NCBI GenBank assembly: GCA_020632715.1
Contig: JACKFA010000002.1
Coordinates: 982,501 to 1,046,500 of the forward strand
DNA: 64,000 bases
Direction: 5' to 3'
DNA from: Deltaproteobacteria bacterium
GTDB lineage: Bacteria; Myxococcota_A; UBA9042; PHBI01
Of this stretch, positions 17,465-25,779 are shown one piece after another. How positions within the stretch are numbered: the first letter of the stretch is position 1; each line of letters starts with the position of its first letter. The position numbers and the translations under genes were made by a program. Under the pieces are notes generated by a model that was not told where the DNA came from, ran no database searches, and worked only from the letters and a program-made list of their open reading frames with translations.

Positions 17465-18699
17465 TGGGCGCTGTGGCAGCGCGCGCGAGAGCGCCATTCG
17501 CGCTCCCGCTCGCGCTCGCGAGCGCCCTCCTCGGGTGCGCGACGACCTCCTACGAGCGCGACCTCGCGCTCGCGACGGCCGCGGTCTCCGCGGGCGACGC
17601 CTCCCTCGACCGCGCCGCCGACTCGCTCGCGGCGCGCGTCGAGACGCTCCCGCCCGGCGCCCCCGAGAAGGCGCTCCTCCTCCTCGAGCTCGGCTCCCTC
17701 GAGCTCCGGCGCGGCGACCTCACCGCCGCCGCCGCGCGCCTCGAGGTCGCAGACCCCCTGCTCGACGTGGTCGATCTGACGAAGGACCCCGAGGGCGAGC
17801 TCTCCTCCTGGCTCTTCGCGGACGCGGCGCGCCCCTACCGCGCGCCCGCCTACGAGAAGCTCATGGTGAACCTCCTCGGGATGGCGTCGCGCGCGGCGAC
17901 CCGCGACTGGCGCGGCGCGCTCGTCGAGGCGCGGCGCTTCGCGGTGGTCATGCGCTACCTGCGCGACGTCGAGGGGCTCGACGCGGGCGGCCTCGAGCGG
18001 CTCGCGCAGGCGCTCTCGGCCGCGGTCCACGAGGCCGCGGGGCGCGATGGCGAGGCGCGACGGCTCAGCGTCGAGGCGCGCGGCGAGACGTTCGACCCGA
18101 AGGCGCCCCCCGCCGCGCTCCCGGCCGAGGGAGGGCAGGGCGAGCTCGTGGTGGTCGTGCTCTCCGGGGTGCTCCCGCGCCGCGTGGCCCAGCGCGTCTC
18201 GGTCGAGGAGGCCGCGCGCCGCGCGCGCTCGCCGGGGACCGCGAAGTCGCTGCGGCAGCAGGGCGTGAGCGAGCTCGACCTCGTGACGCTCGCGGGCGCG
18301 AGCGGCGCCACCGAGCCCGTCGTGACGCTCGACGGCGCGCCGGCGGCGCTCCTCCGCGCCGACGTCGAGGCCCTCGCGCGCGCGACCTTCGAGCAGGCCG
18401 CGCCGACGCTCGCGCAGGCGGCCCTCACCCGCGCGATGACGCGCTCGGCGGTCGAGGGCGGCGTCAAGGGCGCCGGCGGCTCGCGCGGCGGCACCGTGCA
18501 GCTCGCGAGCTTCGTCGGGGCGCTCATGCGCGGGAGCGACGTGCCGGACACGCGCGCCTGGACGACGCTGCCGGCCAAGGTCGCCCTCCTCCGCGTCGGG
18601 CTCGCGCCGGGCGCCCACGTCGTGACCGTCGGGGACGAGGCCCGGGAGGTCGCCGTCGAGGCGGGGCGCGTGCACGTCGAGGTCGTCGTCACGCGGTGA
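17464..18699 (+). CDS. COG3014-like lipoprotein, partner of the LpoB-like protein
   Basis: 411 residues. The signal peptide LPLALASALLGC gives a lipoprotein. The early mature region has TPR-like helices (residues 20-200) with the pattern 'SSWLFADAARPYRAPAYEKL', which I associate with the uncharacterised COG3014 family (the segment near 'YEKLMVNLL'). The C-terminal half is beta-rich (VALLRVGLAPGAHVVTVGD). The start shares bases with the lpoB-like stop (TGATG), so the two are co-translated. Function is unknown; both being lipoproteins suggests an envelope complex. Confidence 0.8.
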   Translation: MGAVAARARAPFALPLALASALLGCATTSYERDLALATAAVSAGDASLDRAADSLAARVETLPPGAPEKALLLLELGSLELRRGDLTAAAARLEVADPLLDVVDLTKDPEGELSSWLFADAARPYRAPAYEKLMVNLLGMASRAATRDWRGALVEARRFAVVMRYLRDVEGLDAGGLERLAQALSAAVHEAAGRDGEARRLSVEARGETFDPKAPPAALPAEGGQGELVVVVLSGVLPRRVAQRVSVEEAARRARSPGTAKSLRQQGVSELDLVTLAGASGATEPVVTLDGAPAALLRADVEALARATFEQAAPTLAQAALTRAMTRSAVEGGVKGAGGSRGGTVQLASFVGALMRGSDVPDTRAWTTLPAKVALLRVGLAPGAHVVTVGDEAREVAVEAGRVHVEVVVTR

Positions 18700-18715
18700 C
18701 GCGCGGCGCAGGTCC

Positions 18716-18732
18716 TGTGAACGTCGTTCACA
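18716..18732. repeat. Perfect palindrome 1 of a pair (TGTGAACG-T-CGTTCACA)
   Basis: 8-bp arms with a single central base, 17 nt after the stop of the COG3014-like gene. It shares the GTGAACG-N-CGTTCAC core with the palindrome at 18749. Confidence 0.85.
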
Positions 18733-18748
18733 CCGGTCGTCGCGGAGC

Positions 18749-18767
18749 GGGTGAACGGCGTTCACCC
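18749..18767. repeat. Perfect palindrome 2 of a pair (GGGTGAACG-G-CGTTCACCC)
   Basis: 9-bp arms with a single central base, 34 bp centre to centre from palindrome 1 and 20 nt from the stop of the convergent metalloprotease gene. It could be a bidirectional terminator formed as stem-loops, or a duplicated protein-binding site. Confidence 0.85.
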
Positions 18768-18787
18768 GTTCGCGGCGTCACTCGACG

Positions 18788-20692
18788 TCACTCGACGGGC
18801 AGGATCGACTCGAGGTACTCGCGGTTGAACGGCGAGAACACGGCCGGCCCGGCGCCGCCGATCTCCGCGCGCTCCTCGAACGGCCGGTTCGCGCCGGCGT
18901 CCATGATCCACCCCGGGTTGTCGCCGAGGTTGTGGAACTGCCCGTCCACCGCCGCGAGCCCGAGGCTGTGCCCCACCTCGTGGGTGATGGTGTTCCCGGC
19001 GAGGTTCCCGAACACGCGCACCGCCTCGCGGATGGCCGCCCCGCGCCTGTCCGAGCCGCCCGCCTCGCCGGCTGCGGCGGGCGTCCCGCCGAGGTCGGGC
19101 ATCACCGCGCGGAAGACCTCGTCGAACGCCGGCGACGCGAGCGGGTTGTCCGCGGCGAGCGTCGGCGAGAGGTTCCGGAACTCCCCCGGGAAGACCCCGC
19201 CGTAGGCCGCGTAGCCGTTCTCCTCGGTCTCGGCGTTGTAGCCGCCGATGACGTCGTTGAAGCGCAGGTTCCCGACGTCCTTCCCGGCCGTGTTGTCGAG
19301 CCCGAAGAGCTTCGTCCCGTTCGGGTCGCGCCCGGCCACCTCGACCACCGAGTACTCCGCGAAGTCGTCGGGGGGCGTCAGGGTGAACGCGATGTTGACG
19401 CCCTCGTAGTCGCGCGTCAGCACCGCGAGGATCCGGTCCACGACGGCGTCCTTCTCGACGAGGAGCCCGAACTCCGCGAGCGCCTGCTCGAACCCCGGGA
19501 GGAGCTTCAGGTAGACGAGCTGCCGCTGCGGCAGCACGTCGAACGTGACCGGGAGGGGCTGCCCGCGCACCGCGTCCGCGCCGAAGAAGAGGAGCGCCGA
19601 GACCGTGCCGGTGAAGCGCCCCGGCGCGGCCCCGATCCCCGCGAGCTGGCCGCTCCCGTCGGCCGTGACGCGGAGCACCGCGCCGAGCGTGTCGTTGCCC
19701 TCGACCAGGTCCGGCACGAGCGTCAGCGCGCGCGCCCCCGTGAGGTCGCTCACGCCGCCCGTCGCGGCCGCGCGGAACGTGCCCGCGAGCTCGAGCACGG
19801 TCGCGGTCTGGAGGAGGCCGTCCGGCGCCGTGAAGCCCTGGCCGGTGACGGTGATCCACTGCCCTCGCGACGCCGCGAGCGGCGTCATCGCGTCGACCCG
19901 GGGCGCGGCGAGCGTGACGCCTTCGAGCCCGAGCGGCGCCGAGCGCGTCTCCGCCCCGTTCCGGTGAACGTCGATGACGGTCACCGTGCCGTCGAAGCGC
20001 CCCGGGACGATGCCGAGGATGTCCGGCGTGAGCGTGAACGCGACGGCGTCGCGCCGCTCGGGGTCGTCGGGCGCCGCCGGGAGCTGGAGCCCGCGGATGG
20101 GCAGCGAGCGCGGCGGGGACTCGGTCACCATGACGCCGTCGAGCTCGACGACCGAGGCGCCCTCGCTCGGGTGGAGGAAGCCGTCGCCCGTGAGCACCAC
20201 GTGCTCGCCGACGTAGAGCGCGCGCGGCGCGAGGTCGTCGACGCGCGGCGTGAGCGTCGCCGCGACGTAGAGCTCGACGGGCTTGCCGACCTCGTCCGCT
20301 GGCGCGTCGATGAGCGGCGTCCGCAGCACGCTCACGCTGCCGACGAAGCGCCCCTGCGTGCGGACGAGCGCGCGCTCGACCTCGCCCTCGACCGCGATCT
20401 CGAGCGTGTCGTCGGCGAGGCGCCGCGGGAAGACCGCGAACTCGACGCCCTCGCCGTCGATGGCGCCGCGGAAGACCACCGCGAGCGACGCGACCTCGGG
20501 CACCACGAAGCCGGCGCCGCGGAGGGTGAGGCGCGTGCCGGGGACGATCGGGCTCGGGCCGACGTCCGTGAGCCGCAACGTCGGGAGGATGGCGCCCCCC
20601 TGCACCTCGTCGCCGCACGCGGGCGCGGCGAGGGCGGCGAGCGCGAGCACGGCGAGGGCGAGGGCCGCGATGGGTGGTCTCGGTGGGGTCAT
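18788..20692 (-). CDS. TIG/IPT-domain lipoprotein with a matrixin-like metalloprotease domain
   Basis: 634 residues. A signal peptide ends near APACGDE (possible lipidation). Three TIG/IPT-like repeats follow, recognisable by 'GTRLTLRGAGF', 'GEHVVLTGDGF' and 'GQWITVTGQGF', each a beta-sandwich typical of surface proteins. The C-terminal part carries HEVGHSLGLAA near residue 567 and a Met-turn-like WIMD. The 11th position of the HExxHxxGxxH motif is Ala, so the usual third Zn ligand is missing; the His in the nearby FHN may substitute. It is likely exported and either a protease or a binding protein. The ATG at 20692 is used because the upstream in-frame Met lacks a signal peptide. Confidence 0.82.
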   Translation of the reverse strand: MTPPRPPIAALALAVLALAALAAPACGDEVQGGAILPTLRLTDVGPSPIVPGTRLTLRGAGFVVPEVASLAVVFRGAIDGEGVEFAVFPRRLADDTLEIAVEGEVERALVRTQGRFVGSVSVLRTPLIDAPADEVGKPVELYVAATLTPRVDDLAPRALYVGEHVVLTGDGFLHPSEGASVVELDGVMVTESPPRSLPIRGLQLPAAPDDPERRDAVAFTLTPDILGIVPGRFDGTVTVIDVHRNGAETRSAPLGLEGVTLAAPRVDAMTPLAASRGQWITVTGQGFTAPDGLLQTATVLELAGTFRAAATGGVSDLTGARALTLVPDLVEGNDTLGAVLRVTADGSGQLAGIGAAPGRFTGTVSALLFFGADAVRGQPLPVTFDVLPQRQLVYLKLLPGFEQALAEFGLLVEKDAVVDRILAVLTRDYEGVNIAFTLTPPDDFAEYSVVEVAGRDPNGTKLFGLDNTAGKDVGNLRFNDVIGGYNAETEENGYAAYGGVFPGEFRNLSPTLAADNPLASPAFDEVFRAVMPDLGGTPAAAGEAGGSDRRGAAIREAVRVFGNLAGNTITHEVGHSLGLAAVDGQFHNLGDNPGWIMDAGANRPFEERAEIGGAGPAVFSPFNREYLESILPVE

Positions 20693-20762
20693 GGCGTCGG
20701 CGGAGGATAGCAAGGCGCGCGAGGTCGGGTCGAGCGACCTCGGACTCACCGCGCGGCGCGCG

Positions 20763-22436
20763 TCACTCGCGCCCGAGGAGCTCGGCCGCGTGCGCGCGCA
20801 CCTTCGGCGTGATGGCGACGCCGCCGAGCATCCGCGCGATCTCGTCGGCGCGCTCGTCGGGACCGAGCTGGCGCACGCGCGTGACGGTGCGCTCGCCCTG
20901 GACGTGCTTCTCGACCCGCAGGTGGTGGCTCCCGCGCGCCGCGATCTGCGCGAGGTGCGAGATGACGATGACCTGCCGCTCGCGCGCGATCTCCTGGAGC
21001 TTCTGCCCGATGACGTCGGCGACGGCGCCGCCCGTGCCGGTGTCGACCTCGTCGAAGATGCAGGTGGCGACGGGGTCGATGTGCATCAGCACCCGCTTCA
21101 GCGCGAGCAGGACGCGCGAGAGCTCGCCGCCCGACGCCACGCGCACGAGCGGCCCGAAGCCCTCGCCGACGTTCGTCTGGATGTGGAGCTCGCCCCCGTC
21201 GACCCCGCGCGGGCCGAGCTCGGCGAGCCTCGTCAGCTGGAAGCGCACGGCGGCGCCGCCCATCGCGAGCCCGTGGAGCTCCGCGGCGACCTCGGCGCCG
21301 AGCGCCTCGGCGGCCTTCGCGCGCCCCGCCGAGAGCGCCTCGGCGGCCTCGCGGGCGGCCTTCTCGGCGCGCGCGATCTCCTTGTCCGCGGCGCGGATCG
21401 CCTCCTCGAGCGACGCGAAGCCGCGCACCTCCTCCTCGAGCGCCGCCGCGACGGCGAGGACCGCCGCGAGGTCCACGCCGTGCTTCCGCTTGAGCCTCTC
21501 GAGCAGGTCGAGGCGCGTGTTCACCTCGGCGAGCCGCTTGGGATCGACCTCGACGCCCGCCGCGTAGCTCGCGAGCTCGCGCGCGACGTCGTCGAGCTCG
21601 ATGCGCATCGCCTCGAGGCGCGCGAGGAGCGGCTCGAGCTCGGGATCGAAGTGCGAGAGGCGCTCGATCTGCCGCGTCGCCCCCCCGAGGAGCTCGGTCG
21701 CCGAGCGCCCACCCTGGCTCAGTCGCTCGGCCGCCTCGTGCGCGCCGGCGAGCAGGGCCTCGGCGTGGGCGAGCCGCTTCTGCTCGGCGTCGAGCTCGTC
21801 GTCCTCGCCGAGGACGGGCTTCACGGCGGTGATCTCGTCGAGCTGGAAGCGGGCGAAGTCCTCGCGGGCGACGCGCTCGCGCTCGCGCTGCGCGAGCCCC
21901 GCCTTCCGCTCGCGCGCCGTGACGAGGGCCTCGAAGGCGGCCTCGTAGCGCTCGCGCAGCGGCCCGAGGGCGCCGAAGCGATCGAGGAGGTCGAGGTGGC
22001 TCGACGCGTCGAGGAGCTGCGTGTGCTCGTGCTGGCTCGAGATGTCGATGAGCCCGCGCGTGACGTCCGCGAGGTTCGCGACGGTCGACGGGCGCCCGTT
22101 GATGAACACGCGCCCGCGCCCGCTCGGCGCGATGACGCGCCGGACTATGAGCTCGCTCGGGTCCTCGGCGTCCTCGTCGAGGAGGGCGAGCTCGGCGAGG
22201 ACGTCGCGCGCCTTCTGGTCCTCCGCGAGGCGGAAGACGCCGGTCACCTCGGCGCGCTCGGCGCCGCGGCGGATCGTGTCGATGCGGGCGCGGTCCCCGA
22301 GGATGAGGCTCAACGCCTCGATGATCATCGACTTTCCGGCGCCGGTCTCGCCCGTGAGCACGTTGAGACCGGGGCGCAGCTCGATCGCGGCGTCGTCGAT
22401 GATCGCGAGGTCCTTGATCGCGAGCGTGACCAGCAT
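20763..22436 (-). CDS. recN: DNA repair ATPase RecN
   Basis: 557 residues, normal for RecN. The N terminus 'MLVTLAIKDLAIIDDAAIEL' leads to Walker A GETGAGKSMIIEALSLILG. A long coiled-coil region (about 160-380) separates it from the C-terminal signature RVASGGELSRVLLALK and Walker B CIFDEVDTGTGGAVAD. RecN is an SMC-like protein acting at double-strand breaks. The ATG at 22436 gives the conserved start 'LAIKDLAII'. It is divergent from the hydrolase gene; the 148-nt gap would hold both promoters. I do not see an obvious LexA box. Confidence 0.96.
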   Translation of the reverse strand: MLVTLAIKDLAIIDDAAIELRPGLNVLTGETGAGKSMIIEALSLILGDRARIDTIRRGAERAEVTGVFRLAEDQKARDVLAELALLDEDAEDPSELIVRRVIAPSGRGRVFINGRPSTVANLADVTRGLIDISSQHEHTQLLDASSHLDLLDRFGALGPLRERYEAAFEALVTARERKAGLAQRERERVAREDFARFQLDEITAVKPVLGEDDELDAEQKRLAHAEALLAGAHEAAERLSQGGRSATELLGGATRQIERLSHFDPELEPLLARLEAMRIELDDVARELASYAAGVEVDPKRLAEVNTRLDLLERLKRKHGVDLAAVLAVAAALEEEVRGFASLEEAIRAADKEIARAEKAAREAAEALSAGRAKAAEALGAEVAAELHGLAMGGAAVRFQLTRLAELGPRGVDGGELHIQTNVGEGFGPLVRVASGGELSRVLLALKRVLMHIDPVATCIFDEVDTGTGGAVADVIGQKLQEIARERQVIVISHLAQIAARGSHHLRVEKHVQGERTVTRVRQLGPDERADEIARMLGGVAITPKVRAHAAELLGRE

Positions 22437-22541
22437 GGGCGTCCTGGCGGGAGCGGTTCGGCGCGGGGCTCGGCGCGTGATGGCGGTGAGCCCATAGCAT
22501 TGCGCCGTCGCCGGGACCACCCGCTTTCGCGCCGGGTCGAA

Positions 22542-22564
22542 GTGTGGCAAGGCTCATGCCACAC
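22542..22564. promoter_or_regulatory. Perfect inverted repeat GTGTGGCA-N7-TGCCACAC upstream of the hydrolase gene
   Basis: 8-bp arms with a 7-nt spacer, ending 20 nt before the hydrolase ATG and next to its GAGGAG ribosome site. The length and spacing fit a dimeric repressor operator, or a 5' leader stem-loop that could affect translation. I cannot tell which. Confidence 0.5.
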
Positions 22565-22584
22565 GAAGGACGAGGAGCCGGCGC

Positions 22585-23460
22585 ATGGCGACGCAGACGG
22601 ACAGCGGGGCGAGCACGACGGGCGGACGGCCCGAGGCCATCACCGGGACGGTCGCGGGCGGCGCCGGGAAGCTCTTCTACCGCTTCCAGCCCGTCGACGA
22701 CGCCGTCGCCGTCGCCGTCATCGTGCACGGCCTCGCCGAGCACAGCGGCCGCTACCAGCACGTCATGGCCGCCCTCGCCGACGCGCGCGTCGCGAGCCTC
22801 GCGCTCGACCTCCGCGGGCACGGCCGCTCGGACGGCACGCGCGTCTTCGTCGAGCGCTTCGGCGACTACGCCGACGACGCCAACCGCGCGCTGCAGAAGG
22901 CGCGCGAGCTCGCGCCGGGGCTCCCGGTCTTCCTCATCGGGCACTCGATGGGCGGGCTCACGGCCGTCATCACCGCGCTCGACCACGGGGACGGCCTCAC
23001 GGGCCTCGTCCTCTCGAGCCCGGGCCTGAAGAACGCCATCAAGGTGCCGGCCTGGAAGGACGCGCTCGGCAAGCTCATGGCCCGGCTCATCCCGAAGCTC
23101 GCCATCCCGACCGGGCTCCCGGCGGCGTGGGTGAGCCGCGACCCGGCGGTCGTCGCGGCCTACGAGGCGGATCCGCTCGTCACGAACAAGGCGACCGCCC
23201 GCTGGTACGCGGAGTTCCTCGGTGCGCAGGAGCGCGCGCGCGCCGAGGCCGGGCGCATCACGATGCCGACGCTCATCCTCACGGCCGGGAAGGACAAGCT
23301 CATCGATCCGGGCGCGCAGCGCGAGCTCTTCGAGACGCTCGGGAGCCGGGACAAGGAGCACATCCCGTACCCCGAGCTCTACCACGAGGTCTTCAACGAG
23401 CCCGAGCAGGCCGCCGTGCTCGCCGATCTCGTGCGGTGGCTGACGGCCCACGTCGGCTGA
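22585..23460 (+). CDS. Alpha/beta hydrolase of the monoacylglycerol-lipase type
   Basis: 291 residues. The fold starts with a strand carrying VIVHGLAEHSGRY (the HG oxyanion segment typical of monoglyceride lipases). The nucleophile elbow is GHSMGG (Ser about residue 120), the acid is in LTAGKDKLIDPGA, and the His is in ELYHEVFNEPE. No signal peptide, so cytoplasmic. The likely activity is hydrolysis of monoacylglycerol or lysophospholipid esters; the substrate is inferred from family likeness only. A GAGGAG site precedes the ATG. Its 3' end overlaps the convergent matrixin gene by 68 nt. Confidence 0.92.
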   Translation: MATQTDSGASTTGGRPEAITGTVAGGAGKLFYRFQPVDDAVAVAVIVHGLAEHSGRYQHVMAALADARVASLALDLRGHGRSDGTRVFVERFGDYADDANRALQKARELAPGLPVFLIGHSMGGLTAVITALDHGDGLTGLVLSSPGLKNAIKVPAWKDALGKLMARLIPKLAIPTGLPAAWVSRDPAVVAAYEADPLVTNKATARWYAEFLGAQERARAEAGRITMPTLILTAGKDKLIDPGAQRELFETLGSRDKEHIPYPELYHEVFNEPEQAAVLADLVRWLTAHVG

Positions 23461-24304
23461 CCGCGAGCCACGCGAGCGCGAGCAGGAGCGCGGCCGGGAG
23501 GGCGGGCGACGCCGGGCGCGCGGCGCTGCAGCCGCCGTCGTCGGCGCCGTCCACGTGGGAGGCCGCGTCCGCGCCGCCGTCGGCGCCGCCCGTGTCCGCG
23601 AGGACGCCGTCCGCGACAGGCTCCGCGACGGGCTCCGGCCCGGGGTCGACGGGCTGCACGACGGGCTCGTAGATGGCGCAGAAGCCCTCGCGGTCGTCCT
23701 CGGCGAGCTCGCGCTTGCCGCAGTCGCCGGCGTCCGCGCGCTCGGCCATGCAGGCGCCGATCACGGGCGAGTGGTCGAGCCCGATGAAGTGGCCGACCTC
23801 GTGCGTGAGGGTCGCCTGGAGGTCGTAGAGCCCCGGTGTGCAGCCGGCGTCGTCGGAGAAGTCGAAGCCGCCGACGTTCACCTCGATGTCGGCGTCGACG
23901 ATCTCGCCCGTGGCGCGGAAGTAGAGCGTCGTGCGGGCGAGCTCGGTCGCCGAGTGGCGGGCGTTCCAGTCGGCGACGTCGGTCACCCAGACGATCGTGT
24001 TCTTGCGGTCGCCGCCGCCGAAGACGGCGCCCTCGATGTAGCCGTCGGAGACGGCCGGCAGCGGGTGGCAGGCGAGATCGGCCCACGCCGCGAAGGCGGC
24101 CGCGGCGATGGCGGTCACGCGGTCGGCGGCGAGCTCGGCGGGGACGTCGGCCGCGATCCGGTATCGGAGCGGGTTCTGGAGCCAGTGGAGCGAGAGCCCG
24201 GACTCCGTGCGGAAGGGGACCCAGGCGCGCGCCGGGGGCCCCGCGGCGGCGAGGCCGGCGAGGGCGAGGGCGACGGCGAGCGCGAGGCCCCGCGCGCGCC
24301 TCAC
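23393..24304 (-). CDS. Matrixin-like metalloprotease with MYXO-CTERM tail
   Basis: 303 residues, GTG start overlapping the upstream stop (GTGA). A signal peptide (ALAVALALAGLAAAGPPARA) precedes the protease domain, with the full zinc motif HEVGHFIGLDHS (His, His, His) and Cys pairs around it. A Pro/Glu/Asp/Gly-rich linker leads to a C-terminal Gly-Gly-Cys-Ser, a hydrophobic helix (ALPAALLLALAWLAVS) and an Arg-rich tail, the MYXO-CTERM surface-sorting pattern. It is probably processed and attached to the outer surface. The last 68 nt are antisense to the hydrolase gene. Confidence 0.9.
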   Translation of the reverse strand: MRRARGLALAVALALAGLAAAGPPARAWVPFRTESGLSLHWLQNPLRYRIAADVPAELAADRVTAIAAAAFAAWADLACHPLPAVSDGYIEGAVFGGGDRKNTIVWVTDVADWNARHSATELARTTLYFRATGEIVDADIEVNVGGFDFSDDAGCTPGLYDLQATLTHEVGHFIGLDHSPVIGACMAERADAGDCGKRELAEDDREGFCAIYEPVVQPVDPGPEPVAEPVADGVLADTGGADGGADAASHVDGADDGGCSAARPASPALPAALLLALAWLAVSRRGPSATARDRRARRPARAR

Positions 24305-25125
24305 GAGCGACGCTCCGGGCGACGTCGCGAGCGCAGGACGAGCGCGAAGAAGGCGAGGGCGAGGGCGAGGGCGGCGGCGAGGTCACCGGGGGCGGTCCCG
24401 CCCGCGCAGCCCTGGTGCCCCGGGAGCGGCGGGCAGTAGGGCGCGTTGAAGGTGTAGCCGGGCTTCGGGGCGTCGCAGGTGGTGGGCGCGTCGCCGGCCG
24501 GGTAGGAGGCGCAGATCCCGCGCACGTCGTCGTCGTGGAGGGCGCGCTTGTCGAGCTCTCCGGGCTGCGCGTCCGCCCACATCGTGGCGGTCGGGTCCTC
24601 GGAGTGGTTCATGCCGAGCAGGTGGCCGAGCTCGTGCGTGAGGGTGCCGCGGAGGTCGTAGCGCGTGGGATCCCCGTCGGTCGCGAAGTCGTAGTCCTCG
24701 CTGTTGATCTCGATGTCACCGTCGACGATCTCGCCGGTCTCGGTGTCGTAGGTGAGCGAGGTCAGCGCGATGACGTGCTCGGCGTGCACCCAGCTCCCCG
24801 GATCGTCGCGCCAGAGGACGGTGTTCTGAGCGCCCGGCCAGCGCGCCATCCCGACCTCGTCGAAGCAGGTGACGCCAGCGTTCTGGAGCACCGCCGCGCA
24901 ACAGTCGACCCCCGTCCAGGCGGCCACCGCGGACTCGAGCGCGCCGTAGGCGGCCGCCGGGTCGAGGCCGCTCGAGACGTCCTCCTGGAGCCACACGTCG
25001 AGGCAGAGGTCGTCCCAGTGGGTCTGGACGCCCGACGACGTGTACACGTAGGTGTATGCCCGTACACCACCGGCCGCCGCGGCGACGAGGAAGAGCGCCG
25101 CGAGCAGGCGCGTCGCGCGCGTCAC
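24301..25125 (-). CDS. Second matrixin-like metalloprotease, MYXO-CTERM-like tail
   Basis: 274 residues. The GTG start (25125) overlaps the stop of the upstream gene (GTGA) and gives a good signal peptide (RLLAALFLVAAAAGGVRA). The zinc motif HELGHLLGMNHS is complete and followed by TATMWAD as the Met-turn region. The C terminus has GCAGG, a hydrophobic helix (LAAALALALAFFALVL) and RSRRR, again a MYXO-CTERM-like sorting tail. It is a paralogue of the downstream matrixin. The three coupled genes look like one exported unit. Confidence 0.88.
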   Translation of the reverse strand: MTRATRLLAALFLVAAAAGGVRAYTYVYTSSGVQTHWDDLCLDVWLQEDVSSGLDPAAAYGALESAVAAWTGVDCCAAVLQNAGVTCFDEVGMARWPGAQNTVLWRDDPGSWVHAEHVIALTSLTYDTETGEIVDGDIEINSEDYDFATDGDPTRYDLRGTLTHELGHLLGMNHSEDPTATMWADAQPGELDKRALHDDDVRGICASYPAGDAPTTCDAPKPGYTFNAPYCPPLPGHQGCAGGTAPGDLAAALALALAFFALVLRSRRRPERRS

Positions 25126-25643
25126 GGGCGCACCGTCGGCGCGGTCGGCGCGGCCGGCGTGGTCGGCGCGAGGAGGTCGTCGCGGAGGGCGCCCCAGCCG
25201 CCGGGGACCAGCTCGCCGCGGGCCGTGCGGAGCGCGCCGTCGTCGCCCACGAAGAGCACGCCGAGCGCGTAGCCGAGCGGGCGCCAGGTGCCGTCGGCCG
25301 AGACGACCAGCAAGAGGACGACCTCGTCGCCCGGCGCGAGCTCGGGGACGCCGGGGACGACCGTGCGATAGCGGCCCTCCCGGCCGCCTGGGAGCGTCAC
25401 GACGAGGCGGTCGGTGACGGCGAGCTCCGGCGGTCCCTGCGCCGCCTCCCAGACGTCGACGACGACGCGCGTCACGAGGCCGCGCGCGTCGCGGTCGCTC
25501 GTGGCGGCGATGACGTGGCCGTGCACCACGGCGACGGCCTCGCGGACGAGGACGGGCACCGGGGCCGGGTCGAGCGTCATCGCGGTCGCCGCGGGAGCGG
25601 CGGCGAGGGCGAGCGCGAAGGCGAGCGCGGGTCGGAGCGACAT
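25122..25643 (-). CDS. Exported protein of unknown function upstream of the matrixin pair
   Basis: 173 residues. A signal peptide (ALAFALALAAAPAATA) is followed by a small beta-rich domain with 'AVAVVHGHVIAATSDRDA', 'TRVVVDVWEAAQG' and 'LAPGDEVVLLLV', and a Pro/Thr-rich end. I recognise no named family. Its stop overlaps the GTG of the matrixin gene, so it is co-translated with the proteases and may be an inhibitor, chaperone or partner (inference). Start ATG at 25643. Confidence 0.8.
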   Translation of the reverse strand: MSLRPALAFALALAAAPAATAMTLDPAPVPVLVREAVAVVHGHVIAATSDRDARGLVTRVVVDVWEAAQGPPELAVTDRLVVTLPGGREGRYRTVVPGVPELAPGDEVVLLLVVSADGTWRPLGYALGVLFVGDDGALRTARGELVPGGWGALRDDLLAPTTPAAPTAPTVRP

Positions 25644-25744
25644 GGCGCACAGCTTGCCGTCAACCGGGCGCGCGATCCAGTTCGTGTTGCCCCGCGCGAC
25701 ACCGCGCGGAGAGCCGGCGGCGCGCGGATCGCCGGCGCTCCGGC

Positions 25745-25773
25745 TTGGAGCGCCGCGCGGGGCTTGCTACGCT
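25745..25773 (+). promoter_or_regulatory. Putative promoter for a leaderless LolA-like gene transcript
   Basis: -35 TTGGAG (25745-25750), 17-nt spacer, -10 TACGCT (25768-25773). The GTG start at 25780 is only 6 nt further on, at the expected transcription start. The hexamers are weak, but the layout matches four other genes in this window. Confidence 0.4.
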
Positions 25774-25779
25774 GCGCCC

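Noticed and set aside
25692..25709. Inverted repeat CCGCGCG-ACAC-CGCGCGG between divergent genes
   Set aside because: Pure G/C palindromes of this size are expected often by chance in this sequence, and there is no T tract or related copy.
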